Positions 9,618 through 18,692 of a stretch of 64,000 nucleotides of DNA are shown here, in pieces. The DNA is taken from assembly GCF_003932715.1 (NCBI RefSeq), contig NZ_CP020700.1, positions 2,874,501 through 2,938,500 on the forward strand, given 5' to 3'. How positions within the stretch are numbered: position 1 is the first letter of the stretch; every line of letters starts with the position of its first letter. Origin of the DNA: Streptomyces tsukubensis. Its GTDB lineage: Bacteria; Actinomycetota; Actinomycetes; Streptomycetales; Streptomycetaceae. A program made the position numbers and the translations under genes. The notes under the pieces were generated by a model, which was not told the origin of the DNA, searched no databases, and worked only from the letters and a program-made list of their open reading frames with translations.

Positions 9618-10967
9618 ATGAACGATTGGCCCGACGGGTACGGACACGGACGCGGCAGCCAGGGCTCGGAGCCCGAGGGCGCACGCGTGATGCGCCATGT
9701 GCAGCGACCGGTACCGCCGCAGCAGTCGCCGGGGCACGACGACCACCAGGGTCAGGCCCCGTACGACAGCGGATACAACACGGGCCAGGTCTACGGCAGC
9801 CAGTCCGGGCGCGGCCGGCTGCCGCGGCAGGGCGGCGCGCCGGGCCAGGGCGGCCAGGACCACGGCCAGGGGCAGCCCTACGGCCAGGGGCAGGATCAGG
9901 GTTACGGGCAGGGCGGGCAGGGGCCCGGCCAGGGCCCGTACGGCGCACCGCCGGCCGGGCCCCCCGGCTCCCGGACCGACCGGCAGCCGCCGGACTGGCG
10001 CCGCCGGATCAAGATCGGTTCGCTGGTGCTGGTGGGCACGCTGCTCGTGGTCTCCGTCGGCACCTACTTCTGGGCCGACGGCAAGGTGAAGCGCGAGGTC
10101 GACCTCTCCAAGGTGATCGAACGCCCCGGCGAGGGCGACTGCACGACGTACCTCATCGTCGGCTCCGACAGCCGCGAGGGCATGACCGCGGAGGAGAAGA
10201 AGAAGCTCAGAACCGGTTCGGCCGAGGGCAAGCGCACGGACTCGATGATGATCCTCGCCGACTGCTCCAGCGGTCCGGTGATGGTGTCGCTGCCGCGCGA
10301 CTCGGACGTGGAGATCCCGTCCTTCAAGGGGTCGGAGTCCGGGAAGCTCTTCCCGGCCAGGGGGCAGCGGGTCAAGCTGAACGCCGCGTACGCGATGGAC
10401 GGCCCGGAACTGCTGGTGCGGACCGTGGAGCACAACACCGGGCTGCGGATCGACCACTACGCGGAGATCGGCTTCGCGGGCTTCGCGAACGTCGTGGACG
10501 CGATCGGCGGGGTCGAGATGGACATCCCGAAGGCGTTCAAGGACAAGAAGTCGGGCGCCGACTTCCAGGCGGGCAAGCAGACCCTCGACGGGGAGCAGGC
10601 GCTCGCCTTCGTCCGTACCCGGTACGCCTTCGCCGGGTCGGATCTGGACCGGACGAAGAATCAGCAGAAGTTCCTGGCGGCGCTGGCCAACCAGACGGCC
10701 ACCATGGGCACGATCCTGAACCCCTTCAAGCTCTACCCGACGATGGGCGCGGGCCTGGACACGGTGATCGTGGACAAGGACATGTCCCTGTGGGACCTGG
10801 GCCAGATGTTCTTCGCCATGAAGGGCGTCACCGGCGGCGACGGCACCTCGATGAACATTCCCCTCTCGGGCACCCGGGGCGGGAACCTGACCTGGGACAA
10901 GGCGAAGGTCAAGCAGCTGGTGGAGCAGATTCGCAAGGACCAGAAGATCACCGTCACGGGGCAGTGA
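9618..10967 (+). CDS. LCP family protein 5 (no LytR_C domain)
   Basis: 449 aa from ATG 9618. The N-terminal 130 residues are Gln/Gly/Tyr-rich (repeated GQG, YGQGQ). A membrane helix (about 132-155) follows WRRRIK. The LCP domain begins near 176 (YLIVGSDSREG), with SLPRDSDVEIP and VRTRYAFAGSD. The chain ends soon after the LCP domain, so LytR_C is absent. It is divergent from the thioesterase across a 227-bp gap. Predicted function is attachment of wall glycopolymer. Confidence 0.9.
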   Translation: MNDWPDGYGHGRGSQGSEPEGARVMRHVQRPVPPQQSPGHDDHQGQAPYDSGYNTGQVYGSQSGRGRLPRQGGAPGQGGQDHGQGQPYGQGQDQGYGQGGQGPGQGPYGAPPAGPPGSRTDRQPPDWRRRIKIGSLVLVGTLLVVSVGTYFWADGKVKREVDLSKVIERPGEGDCTTYLIVGSDSREGMTAEEKKKLRTGSAEGKRTDSMMILADCSSGPVMVSLPRDSDVEIPSFKGSESGKLFPARGQRVKLNAAYAMDGPELLVRTVEHNTGLRIDHYAEIGFAGFANVVDAIGGVEMDIPKAFKDKKSGADFQAGKQTLDGEQALAFVRTRYAFAGSDLDRTKNQQKFLAALANQTATMGTILNPFKLYPTMGAGLDTVIVDKDMSLWDLGQMFFAMKGVTGGDGTSMNIPLSGTRGGNLTWDKAKVKQLVEQIRKDQKITVTGQ

Positions 10968-11014
10968 CGGGCAGCCTCCGGCCGGGGAGTCCGTAACGGC
11001 CGGGGAGTCCGTAG

Positions 11015-11049
11015 AGTGGGGGAGAACGGAAGTTCTCTCCCACTTTTTT
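11015..11049 (+). terminator. Intrinsic terminator after LCP5
   Basis: A 13-bp stem (11015-11027 with 11032-11044, one mismatch) with a GGAA loop is followed by a run of T (11044-11049). It begins 48 nt after the LCP5 stop. Because it also lies just upstream of a TetR gene, the inverted repeat could double as an operator, but the T tract favours a terminator. Confidence 0.75.
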
Positions 11050-11082
11050 GTGGGCCTCGATACGGTTCGGAGGGACAGCGCG

Positions 11083-11649
11083 GTGGACGCCCGGACGGCG
11101 GAGCGGCAGGTGGTCGAGGCGGCGCTGGCCCTCTTCGGGGAGCGCGGCATCCAGACGGTCGGCATGGATGCGATCCGGACCGCGTCGGGCGTCTCGCTCA
11201 AACGCCTCTACCAGCTCTTCCCCTCGAAGGACGCCCTGGTGGAGGCGGTGCTGCGGCGCCGTGACGAGGAGGTAAGGGCGGGGATCGCGGCGCATGCGGC
11301 GGCGGCGGGCGCGGTGTCCGCCCACGACCGGGCGCTGGACGTCTTCGACTATCTGGCGGACTGGTTCGCCGAGCCCGGTTTCCGCGGCTGTTCGTTCATC
11401 AACGCGCACGGGGAGCTGGGCGGCGTCTCGGCGGGCGTCACCGCGCTGGCCCGGGCCCACAAGGCCGCGCTGCGGGCCCATTTCGGGGAGCTGGTCACCG
11501 CACTCGACGGGCCTCCGCTGCTCGCGGCGCAACTGGCGATCCTGGCGGACGGGGCGATGGCGACAGCCGGAATCAGCGGCACCCCGGAGGCGGCGGGCCA
11601 GGCCAAGGAGGCGGCCCGGGTCCTGCTGGCGGCGGGGGCGCCGGAGTAG
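11083..11649 (+). CDS. TetR/AcrR family transcriptional regulator
   Basis: 188 aa from GTG 11083, chosen because GGAGGG (11069-11074) sits 8 nt upstream; GTG 11050 would add 11 residues but overlaps the terminator. The N-terminal TetR helix-turn-helix has ALALFGERGIQTVGMDAI then SGVSLKRLYQLFPSKDALV. The C-terminal half (FRGCSFINAHGEL) is the ligand and dimer domain found in many TetR proteins. The target is unknown; a neighbouring or its own promoter is likely. It is convergent with the glycosyltransferase gene. Confidence 0.9.
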   Translation: MDARTAERQVVEAALALFGERGIQTVGMDAIRTASGVSLKRLYQLFPSKDALVEAVLRRRDEEVRAGIAAHAAAAGAVSAHDRALDVFDYLADWFAEPGFRGCSFINAHGELGGVSAGVTALARAHKAALRAHFGELVTALDGPPLLAAQLAILADGAMATAGISGTPEAAGQAKEAARVLLAAGAPE

Positions 11650-11661
11650 GGGGCCGGGGGG

Positions 11662-12867
11662 TTACGGCGGGCCGGAGCCGTGCAGCCAGAACGCCCCGTA
11701 GACCGCGGCCGCCGCCGACAGCAGTCCGGTCACCGCCCACACCACCGGCGCCTTCGTCCGGGCCAGGGCGACGGCGGCGGGGATCAGGAGCGGGAAGGCG
11801 GGCATCAGAAGCCGCGGCTTGGAGCCGAAGTAGCCCGAGGAGCAGAGGGCGAGCACCATGACGATGCCGCTGTAGACCAGGAGGGGCAGCGGCTGGCCCT
11901 GCCGGATGCCCCGGGTGTACAGCCAGAGCAGGGCGATCACTCCGGCGGCGAGCGCGAGGCCCGCGGGCGGGGTGCTCGTGATCAGCCCGCCGATGAAACG
12001 GGCGAAGGCCAGCCCGCCGTCGAAGCCGTTCCCCCAGGCCCCCTGGACGTCGAGATAGCCGAAGAGCGGGCTGCCCTTGCGGATCCCTACCCAGAGCACG
12101 TACCCGGCGGCGCCCAGCGGGGCGAGCAGCACCCCGGCGAGGATTCGCAGCCGTTCGGACCCGGTGTTCTTGTTGCCGGAGCCGCTGCTGTTTGCGGTGC
12201 TGCTGTCGGTGCCGCTGTTGTTCCGGAGTGCGAGGTAGGCGCCCGCCCAGACCGCGGCGGCCACCGCCAGCCCCACCGGCCGGGTCAGCCCGGCGAGCGC
12301 CGCGAGCAGCCCGGCGGCCGGCCAGTGCCCCCGTACCACCGCATACAGCGACCAGGCCGCCAGAGCCGTGAACAGTGATTCGCTGTACGCCATCGACTGG
12401 ACGATCCCGACCGGCAGCGCGCCCCACAGCACCACCGTGAGCACCCCGGCCCGCGGTCCGTAGAGGTGGTCCACCAGCCGGAAGATGCCCCAGGCGGCGG
12501 CGAGGGAGGCGACGGCGCTGACGGCGAGCCCGGCGTCGGCGGGCCCGAGGGGGGTGACCGCCGACAGCCCCTCCTCCAGCCACGGCAGCAGCGGGAAGAA
12601 GGCGGTGTTGGACAGCACCCGGCCGTCGGGCGCGGTGAGGGTGAATCCGTAGCCGTGCTCGACGACCCGTACGTACCAGAGGGAGTCCCACCGCTCGGCG
12701 AGCAGCCGGTGCGCGCTGCGGTCGGCGAGCTCCGCCCAGAGGAACAGCACGGCGAGGCCGAGCGCCTTGATCGCGGCGTAGGCGGCGAGGGCCGCGAGTG
12801 CGGCCCGGCCCGGGGCCGGCTGCACAGGCACGGCGGTGCGGGCCGCGTCCCTGGGGGTGAGGAGCAC
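11662..12867 (-). CDS. PIG-V-like mannosyltransferase, polytopic membrane protein
   Basis: 401 aa from GTG 12867. Many hydrophobic helices are seen. An extracytoplasmic loop after the first helix (AERWDSLWYVRVVEHGYG) contains the 'WDs.wY..i...GY' pattern of PIG-V/GT39-type polyprenyl-sugar-dependent glycosyltransferases, followed by NTAFFPLLPWL. A low-complexity Asn/Ser/Gly insert (about 210-235) interrupts two helices. Such proteins transfer mannose or other sugars to wall glycans or proteins outside the membrane, which fits the LCP neighbourhood. The acceptor is unknown. Confidence 0.75.
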   Translation of the reverse strand: MLLTPRDAARTAVPVQPAPGRAALAALAAYAAIKALGLAVLFLWAELADRSAHRLLAERWDSLWYVRVVEHGYGFTLTAPDGRVLSNTAFFPLLPWLEEGLSAVTPLGPADAGLAVSAVASLAAAWGIFRLVDHLYGPRAGVLTVVLWGALPVGIVQSMAYSESLFTALAAWSLYAVVRGHWPAAGLLAALAGLTRPVGLAVAAAVWAGAYLALRNNSGTDSSTANSSGSGNKNTGSERLRILAGVLLAPLGAAGYVLWVGIRKGSPLFGYLDVQGAWGNGFDGGLAFARFIGGLITSTPPAGLALAAGVIALLWLYTRGIRQGQPLPLLVYSGIVMVLALCSSGYFGSKPRLLMPAFPLLIPAAVALARTKAPVVWAVTGLLSAAAAVYGAFWLHGSGPP

Positions 12868-12990
12868 GCCTGGTCCAAGCGGGTCGGGGGCGGGGACGTG
12901 ACCAGTATCCGCGACGGTGCCGTGCGGGGGGCGAGGGGGCGGGGCCGGTCCCTGCGAGGTGCGGTTCGTCTTCCGGCCGCGGGCCGTCCC

Positions 12991-13019
12991 TGGCTGGTCG
13001 CGCAGTTCCTCGCGCCCCC
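12991..13019. repeat. Intergenic repeat carrying GCGCAGTTCC
   Basis: TCGCGCAGTTCCTCGCGCCC here is shared with 22212 in this window and occurs inverted at 22340. It lies in the 201-bp gap between the glycosyltransferase and acyl-CoA dehydrogenase genes. The motif is familiar from many Streptomyces intergenic regions. Confidence 0.6.
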
Positions 13020-13068
13020 AACCCCCTCTCTCCCCGGCCCCCTGTCATGCGCCAGGGCCTTGGGGTCG

Positions 13069-14241
13069 CTACGGGAGGTTTCGGGCCATGACGATGCGCT
13101 GGACCTGGTTCGTGCCCTCGTAGATCTGGGTGATCTTGGCGTCGCGCATCATCCGCTCCAGCGGATAGTCGCGGGTGTAGCCGTAGCCGCCGAGGAGCTG
13201 GACCGCGTCCGTGGTGACCTCCATCGCGACGTCGGAGGCGAAGCACTTCGCCGCGGCGCCGAAGAAGGTGAGGGCCTCTCCCGTGGCCCCGGCGGAGACG
13301 CGCTCGGACCTGGCGGCGGCGGCGTAGGTGAGCTGGCGGGCCGCCTCCAGCTTCATGGCCATATCGGCCAGCATGAACTGCACGCCCTGGAAGTCCCCGA
13401 CCGGCTTGCCGAACTGCTTGCGCTCGCGGACGTAGCCCTTGGCGTAGTCGAGGGCGCCCTGGGCGACGCCGATGGCCTGCGCGGCGATGGTGATACGGGT
13501 GTGGTCCAGGGTCTTCATCGCGGTCGCGAACCCGGTGCCCTCCTCACCGATCATGCGGTCGGCGGGGATGCGGACGTTGTCGAGGTAGACCTCGCGGGTC
13601 GGGGAGCCCTTGATGCCGAGCTTCTTCTCCGGGGCGCCGAAGGAGACGCCCTCGTCGGACTTCTCGACGACGAAGGCGGAGATGCCCTTCGACCGCTTCT
13701 CCGGGTCGGTGACGGCCATGACCGTGTAGTACTCGGAGACGCCCGCGTTGGTGATCCAGCGCTTGACGCCGTTGAGGACCCAGTGGTCGCCGTCGCGGAC
13801 CGCGCGGGTCTTCATCCCGGCCGCGTCGGAGCCCGCGTCCGGCTCCGAGAGGGCGTACGAGAACATCGCGTCGCCCTTGGCCAGCGGGCCGAGGTACTTG
13901 GCCTTCAGCTCCTCCGAGCCGGAGAGGATCACCGGGAGGGAGCCGAGCTTGTTGACCGCCGGGATCAGGGAGGAGGAGACACAGACCCGGGCGACCTCCT
14001 CGATCACGATGACCGTGGCGAGGGCGTCGGCGCCCGCGCCGCCATAGCTCTCGGGGACGTGGACGGCGTGCAGATCGTTGGCGACCAGCGCGTCGAGGGC
14101 CTCCTGGGGGAAGCGGGACCGCTCGTCGACGTCGGCGGCGAACGGAGCGATCTTCGCCTCGGCGAGGGAGCGGACAGCGTCACGGAGCATGTCGTGCTCC
14201 TCGGACGGGCGGTACAGGTCGAAATCAGCCGATCCGGCCAC
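13069..14241 (-). CDS. Acyl-CoA dehydrogenase
   Basis: 390 aa from GTG 14241 with a GGAG site upstream. It is a full-length acyl-CoA dehydrogenase: an N-terminal helical domain, FSYALSEPDAGSDAAGMKT (FAD/substrate signature 1) near 130-150, RKQFGKPVGDFQGVQF, and the C-terminal signature LLGGYGYTRDYPLERMMRD. It ends in QIYEGTNQVQR, whose Glu is the usual catalytic base of short/branched-chain enzymes. It oxidises an acyl-CoA to the 2-enoyl-CoA. It is transcribed alone and divergently from the UDP-glucose dehydrogenase gene. Confidence 0.93.
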   Translation of the reverse strand: MAGSADFDLYRPSEEHDMLRDAVRSLAEAKIAPFAADVDERSRFPQEALDALVANDLHAVHVPESYGGAGADALATVIVIEEVARVCVSSSLIPAVNKLGSLPVILSGSEELKAKYLGPLAKGDAMFSYALSEPDAGSDAAGMKTRAVRDGDHWVLNGVKRWITNAGVSEYYTVMAVTDPEKRSKGISAFVVEKSDEGVSFGAPEKKLGIKGSPTREVYLDNVRIPADRMIGEEGTGFATAMKTLDHTRITIAAQAIGVAQGALDYAKGYVRERKQFGKPVGDFQGVQFMLADMAMKLEAARQLTYAAAARSERVSAGATGEALTFFGAAAKCFASDVAMEVTTDAVQLLGGYGYTRDYPLERMMRDAKITQIYEGTNQVQRIVMARNLP

Positions 14242-14400
14242 GTTCTCTCACTCCCCAAGGACGTTCACTACCGTTAAGTAACTCATGGTAGGACTGCGGC
14301 CCCTTCCGGCATAGGTGACCTGCGCGACAGGCGGCAGGCACCGGGGCGGTACACGCGGTTATGCTCGGGCCGTCCCGCCGGGTTGGTAATTGGAGTACGC

Positions 14401-15735
14401 ATGGCCCTCAAGATCACCGTGATCGGCACCGGCTACCTCGGCGCCACGCACGCCGCGGCCATGGCCGAGCTCGGTTTCGAGGTCCTCGGGCTCGATATCG
14501 TCCCCGAGAAGATCGCGATGCTTTCCGCGGGCCGGGTGCCGATGTACGAACCCGGGCTGGAGGAGCTGCTGGGCCGGCATGTCGCGGGGCTCGAAGGGTC
14601 CAGCGGGCGGCTGCGCTTCACCACCTCCTGGGAGGAGGTGGGTGCCTTCGGCGATATCCACTTCGTCTGTGTGAACACTCCGCAGAAGCACGGCGAGTAC
14701 GCCTGCGACATGAGCTTCGTGGACGCCGCGTTCTCCTCCCTCGCCCCTCATCTGACCGGCCCGGCGCTGGTCGTCGGCAAGTCGACCGTGCCGGTCGGCA
14801 GCGCCGCCCGGCTCGCGGGACTGCTGCGGGAGCTGGCGCCCGGCGAGGTGGAGCTGGCCTGGAATCCGGAGTTCCTGCGGGAGGGCTTCGCCGTCGCGGA
14901 CACCCTCCACCCCGACCGGATCGTGGTGGGCGTCGAGAGCGAGCGGGCCGAGAGGCTGCTGCGGGAGGTGTACGCAGGACCGGTCGCGGAGGGTTCGCCC
15001 TTCGTCGTCACCGACTTCCCGACCGCCGAGCTGGTGAAGACCGCCGCGAACTCCTTCCTGTCGACCAAGATCTCCTTCATCAACGCGATGGCCGAGATCT
15101 GCGAGGCCGCGGGCGGCGACGTCGTGAAGCTCGCGGAGGCGATCGGGCACGACGACCGGATCGGGAAGAAGTTCCTGCGCGCCGGGATCGGCTTCGGCGG
15201 CGGCTGTCTGCCCAAGGACATCCGCGCCTTCATGGCCCGCGCGGGCGAACTCGGCGCCGACCAGGCCCTCACCTTCCTGCGCGAGGTCGACTCCATCAAC
15301 ATGCGCCGCCGCACCCATATGGTCGAGCTGGCCCGGGAGGCGGTCGGCGGCTCCTTCCTCGGCAAGCGGGTCGCGGTCCTCGGCGCCGCCTTCAAGCCGG
15401 ACTCGGACGACGTCCGGGACTCCCCCGCGCTCAATGTCGCGGGCCAGATCCACCTCCAGGGCGGCCAGGTCACGGTCTACGACCCCAAGGGGATGGCGAA
15501 CGCGCGGGTGCTGTTCCCGACGCTCGGGTACGCGGACTCCGCCGAGGCCGCGGCCCGCGGCGCCGACGTGGTCCTCCACCTCACGGAGTGGGCCGAGTTC
15601 CGCGAGCTGGACCCGGCGGAGCTGGGCGAGGTCGTGGCCGACCGGATCATCCTCGACGGCCGCAACGCGCTGGACGGGGCGGCCTGGCGCAAGGCCGGCT
15701 GGACGTACCGGGCGATGGGCCGCCCGACCGCGTAA
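14401..15735 (+). CDS. UDP-glucose/GDP-mannose dehydrogenase family protein
   Basis: 444 aa from ATG 14401, with GGAG about 7 nt upstream. The N-terminal Rossmann motif is GTGYLGATHAAAMAELGF (about 9-26). NPEFLREG and the catalytic Cys in GFGGGCLPKD (Cys269) match UDP-glucose 6-dehydrogenases. The C-terminal domain contains GAAFKPDSDDVRDSP. It oxidises UDP-glucose to UDP-glucuronate with two NAD+, providing an acidic sugar for wall polymers, in line with the LCP and PIG-V-like genes nearby. Confidence 0.93.
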   Translation: MALKITVIGTGYLGATHAAAMAELGFEVLGLDIVPEKIAMLSAGRVPMYEPGLEELLGRHVAGLEGSSGRLRFTTSWEEVGAFGDIHFVCVNTPQKHGEYACDMSFVDAAFSSLAPHLTGPALVVGKSTVPVGSAARLAGLLRELAPGEVELAWNPEFLREGFAVADTLHPDRIVVGVESERAERLLREVYAGPVAEGSPFVVTDFPTAELVKTAANSFLSTKISFINAMAEICEAAGGDVVKLAEAIGHDDRIGKKFLRAGIGFGGGCLPKDIRAFMARAGELGADQALTFLREVDSINMRRRTHMVELAREAVGGSFLGKRVAVLGAAFKPDSDDVRDSPALNVAGQIHLQGGQVTVYDPKGMANARVLFPTLGYADSAEAAARGADVVLHLTEWAEFRELDPAELGEVVADRIILDGRNALDGAAWRKAGWTYRAMGRPTA

Positions 15736-15825
15736 CCGCGGGCCCTGAGGGGGCACGAATCTTCCGGGCGCCCGCCCGGCATCCCGCCGCCTTCGCGGGG
15801 CGCCGACGGCCCGGCCGGCCTGCGG

Positions 15826-15849
15826 GCCCGGGCGCCACCGCGCCCGGGC
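15826..15849. terminator. Hairpin between convergent genes
   Basis: A 10-bp perfect stem GCCCGGGCGC (15826-15835) pairs with 15840-15849 across a CACC loop. It lies between the ends of the UDP-glucose dehydrogenase and CGNR genes. Confidence 0.6.
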
Positions 15850-15859
15850 GGGCCCGGTG

Positions 15860-16390
15860 TCAGGCTCCCGGTCGGGCCGCGGCCCTGGCGCGGTACGCGC
15901 GCATCTTCGCGCGGGCGCCGCAGACCGCCATCGAACACCAGCGGCCGCGGGCCGCGGGGCTGCGGTCGTAGTAGGCCCAGCGGCAGGTCGCGGACTCGCA
16001 GCACTTCAGACGCTGCCAGGTGCCGGCGATCAGGGAACCGGCGATCGCCCGGGCCACCCTGCGGGTCAGGGCGGGGGCCGGGGACGGTACGGGCGCCAGC
16101 GCCGCAGCGCCGTCGCCGGTGACCGTGACCGCGAGCGGCGCGGCGGCGAGCAGCACGCCCAGTTCCGAGGGGGGCGGGTCGCCGGGGACGGTATGGCCCG
16201 CGTGGGCCGTCAGGGCGGAGCGGAGTGCCTCGCGCAGGGCGCGGGCGGCGGGAACGTCCCCGGGGGCCAGCTCGAAGCGTGCGCGCCCTTCCGGGGTGTC
16301 CAGGGCGTCCGTCCCGGCTTCGAAATCGACGGTGTTGACCAGCGCTTCGATCAGCGCGAGACCGCCGGGCGCGGGTTCCCTCTCGTTCAT
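15860..16390 (-). CDS. CGNR zinc-finger (ABATE-domain) regulator
   Basis: 176 aa from ATG 16390. The N-terminal ABATE-like domain (LALIEALVNTVDFEAGTD...) is followed by a C-terminal CGNR-type zinc finger: KCCESATCRWAYYDRSP, then RWCSMAVCGARAKMRAYR, where CGAR replaces the strict CGNR. Proteins of this family are putative stress-linked transcription regulators. It is divergent from a VOC gene, with inverted GTTACC repeats between them that could be its operator. Confidence 0.88.
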   Translation of the reverse strand: MNEREPAPGGLALIEALVNTVDFEAGTDALDTPEGRARFELAPGDVPAARALREALRSALTAHAGHTVPGDPPPSELGVLLAAAPLAVTVTGDGAAALAPVPSPAPALTRRVARAIAGSLIAGTWQRLKCCESATCRWAYYDRSPAARGRWCSMAVCGARAKMRAYRARAAARPGA

Positions 16391-16398
16391 GGTTGCGA

Positions 16399-16440
16399 CG
16401 TTACCCCCAGAGGGGGACCATGAGGTAACCGTTACCCTCA
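16399..16440. promoter_or_regulatory. GGTAAC/GTTACC inverted repeats in a divergent promoter region
   Basis: GAGGTAAC-C-GTTACCCTC lies at 16422-16439, and another GTTACCCCC lies at 16400. The near-palindromic repeats sit between the divergent CGNR and VOC genes and are a reasonable operator for the CGNR protein. Confidence 0.45.
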
Positions 16441-16485
16441 GACCCGGTTCAGCAGTAACGCACCGGGCTCCGCCGGAGGAGAGTC

Positions 16486-16839
16486 ATGAGCATCGCCACC
16501 GTCCATATGATCACCGTCGACTGTTCCGACCCGGCCGCTCTCGGCCGCTTCTACCAGGCCGTTCTCGGCGGTGAGCTGAAGGTGGAGGACGACGATTGGG
16601 CGGTGCTGCGGCCCGCCGGAGCGGGCCCGTCGCTGGGCTTCCAGACCGTGCCCGGCTACGTACCCCCGTCCTGGCCCGGTACGCCCGCGGAGACGCATCT
16701 CGACCTCCATGTCGACGATCCCGAGGCGGCGGAGAAGGCGGTCCTGGCCCTGGGCGCGACCTTGCTGGAGGCCCGCCCGGAGAACCGCTGGCGGGTGTAC
16801 GCCGATCCGGCCGGGCACGCCTTCTGCCTCGGCTTCTGA
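16486..16839 (+). CDS. VOC family protein (glyoxalase/bleomycin-resistance-like)
   Basis: 117 aa from ATG 16486, with GGAGGA upstream. A single vicinal-oxygen-chelate fold: HMITVDCSDPAALGRFYQAVLGGE at the start, then ETHLDLHVDDPEAAEKAVLALGA, and DPAGHAFCLGF at the end. The substrate is unknown; members include antibiotic-binding proteins and small-molecule enzymes. It is divergently paired with the CGNR regulator, which may control it. Confidence 0.9.
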   Translation: MSIATVHMITVDCSDPAALGRFYQAVLGGELKVEDDDWAVLRPAGAGPSLGFQTVPGYVPPSWPGTPAETHLDLHVDDPEAAEKAVLALGATLLEARPENRWRVYADPAGHAFCLGF

Positions 16840-16875
16840 GAGCCGCCGGAGACGGCAGCGACTGCAGCGACGGCG

Positions 16876-16907
16876 GAGGGCGCGCGGTCGTCGGACCGCG
16901 CGCCCTC
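16876..16907. terminator. 14-bp perfect hairpin between convergent genes
   Basis: GAGGGCGCGCGGTC (16876-16889) pairs with 16894-16907 across a GTCG loop. It separates the VOC gene from the convergent dipeptidase gene. Confidence 0.75.
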
Positions 16908-16933
16908 TTCCGTACCCTCCGCGAACGGAGCCG

Positions 16934-18139
16934 TCAGCCGTCCAGTGCGGTGATCGTCGCGTTCGACGGGCCGCGGCGGGACTGCTCCTCCCGGGCCACG
17001 GCCTCCGCGTCCCGGAGCACCCGTACCGCATTGCCCCAGGTCAGCTTGGCGATCTCGGCCTCGGACCAGCTCCGGCGGAGCAGTTCGGCGATCAGGTTGG
17101 GATAGCCGGAGACATCGTCGAGCCCGGCCGGGGTGAACGCCGTGCCGTCGTAGTCGCCGCCGATGCCGATGTGGTCGACGCCCGCCGTCTCGCGCATATG
17201 GTCGAGATGGTCGGCGACCGTGGCCGCGGTGGCGACCGGGCGCGGGTGCGCCTCCTCGAAGGCGGCGTGGAGCTTCATCGCCGCGGGAGTGGTGTCGAGG
17301 TGGTGGAGGCCGTGGGCGCGGAGGTTCTCGTCGGCCGCGGCGGTCCAGTCGACGGCCGCCTGGAGCACGAACTTGGGGACGAAGGTCACCATCGCGACGC
17401 CCCCGTTGGCGGGGAGCCGTTCCAGGACGTCGTCGGGGACGTTGCGCGGATGGTCGCAGACGGCACGGGCGGAGGAGTGGGAGAAGACGACGGGAGCGGT
17501 CGTGGTGTCCAGGGCCGCCCGCATGGTCGCCGGGGCGACATGGGAGAGGTCGACCAGCATCCCGCAGCGGTTCATCTCCCGGACGACCTCACGGCCGAAG
17601 GCGGTGAGACCCCCGTGGGCCGGGGTGTCGGTCGCCGAGTCCGCCCAGTCGTTGTTGTCGTTGTGGGTGAGGGTCATATAGCGCACGCCGAGGGCGTGGA
17701 GCGCGCGCAGGCCGGCGAGGGAGTTGTTGATGGAGTGGCCGCCCTCGGCGCCCATCAGGGAGGCGATCCGGCCCTCGGCCCGGGCCTTCTCGACCTCGTC
17801 GGCGGTGGCCGCGGGCGCCAGATCGGCCGGATAGCGGTCGAGGAGCTGCCGTACGGCGTCGATCTGCTCCAGGGTCGCGCTCACCGCGTTGTCGCCGGTC
17901 AGCGACGAGGGGACATAGACCGACCAGAACTGCGCGCCCACCCCGCCGGACCGCAGCCGGGGGATGTCGGTGTGCAGGACGCCGGTGCGGTCGGTGTCGA
18001 TGCCGAGCCGGTCGAGGTCGTAGCGGACCTGCTCACGCAGGGCCCAGGGGAGGTCGTTGTGGCCGTCGACGACGGGATGGGCGGCGAGGATCGCCCGCGC
18101 CCGGGCCGACTGCTCGTCGGTGGGGGAATCAGGTTCCAT
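16934..18139 (-). CDS. Membrane dipeptidase family M19 (renal-dipeptidase type)
   Basis: 401 aa from ATG 18139. The amidohydrolase-fold zinc motifs are DGHNDLPW near residue 25, the bridging Glu in [25 protein letters not shown] and the terminal GIGGDYDG. It hydrolyses dipeptides, often with a D- or dehydro-residue. No signal peptide is seen, so it is probably cytosolic. It is followed (in its direction) by the VOC hairpin and lies just downstream of purE, possibly in the same transcript. Confidence 0.93.
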   Translation of the reverse strand: MEPDSPTDEQSARARAILAAHPVVDGHNDLPWALREQVRYDLDRLGIDTDRTGVLHTDIPRLRSGGVGAQFWSVYVPSSLTGDNAVSATLEQIDAVRQLLDRYPADLAPAATADEVEKARAEGRIASLMGAEGGHSINNSLAGLRALHALGVRYMTLTHNDNNDWADSATDTPAHGGLTAFGREVVREMNRCGMLVDLSHVAPATMRAALDTTTAPVVFSHSSARAVCDHPRNVPDDVLERLPANGGVAMVTFVPKFVLQAAVDWTAAADENLRAHGLHHLDTTPAAMKLHAAFEEAHPRPVATAATVADHLDHMRETAGVDHIGIGGDYDGTAFTPAGLDDVSGYPNLIAELLRRSWSEAEIAKLTWGNAVRVLRDAEAVAREEQSRRGPSNATITALDG

Positions 18140-18161
18140 GGCCGATCACTTCCCCGCGGGA

Positions 18162-18692
18162 CTACTTGCCGAAGCCGAAGGCGCCACTGCCCTCGGCCTT
18201 GGCGCGCAGCCGCTTGCCCTTCTCGGTGGCCTGGTGGTTCAGCTCGGTCTGGAAGTCGCGCATCCGGCCGAGCAGTTCGGGGTCCTGGGTGCCGAGGATC
18301 CGGGCGGCGAGCAGTCCGGCGTTGCGGGCACCGGCGACCGAGACGGTGGCGACGGGGACACCCGCGGGCATCTGGACGATGGAGAGCAGGGAGTCCATCC
18401 CGTCGAGGTACTTCAGCGGTACGGGCACGCCGATGACCGGGAGGGGGGTGACGGAGGCGAGCATGCCGGGCAGATGGGCGGCGCCCCCGGCCCCCGCGAT
18501 GATCACCTTCAGGCCGCGGGTGTCGGCGCGCTCGCCGTACGCGATCATCTCGTGCGGCATCCGGTGCGCGGAGACCACGTCGACCTCGTACGGAACCTCG
18601 AACTCGGTCAGGACCTGGGCCGCGGCCTCCATGACCGGCCAGTCGGAGTCGGAGCCCATCACGATGCCAACCAGCGGGGTGGTGCTGCTCAT
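18162..18692 (-). CDS. purE: N5-carboxyaminoimidazole ribonucleotide mutase PurE
   Basis: 176 aa from ATG 18692. Class I PurE features: [28 protein letters not shown] and [13 protein letters not shown], which form the ribonucleotide site, with the mobile catalytic His in SAHRMP. It converts N5-CAIR to CAIR in purine synthesis. Its start overlaps the purK stop by four bases (ATGA), so the two subunits of the step are translationally coupled. Confidence 0.97.
   Translation of the reverse strand: MSSTTPLVGIVMGSDSDWPVMEAAAQVLTEFEVPYEVDVVSAHRMPHEMIAYGERADTRGLKVIIAGAGGAAHLPGMLASVTPLPVIGVPVPLKYLDGMDSLLSIVQMPAGVPVATVSVAGARNAGLLAARILGTQDPELLGRMRDFQTELNHQATEKGKRLRAKAEGSGAFGFGK

Noticed and set aside
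11015..11049. TetR operator
   Set aside because: The stem is followed by six T residues and begins 48 nt past the LCP5 stop, so an intrinsic terminator is the simpler reading.
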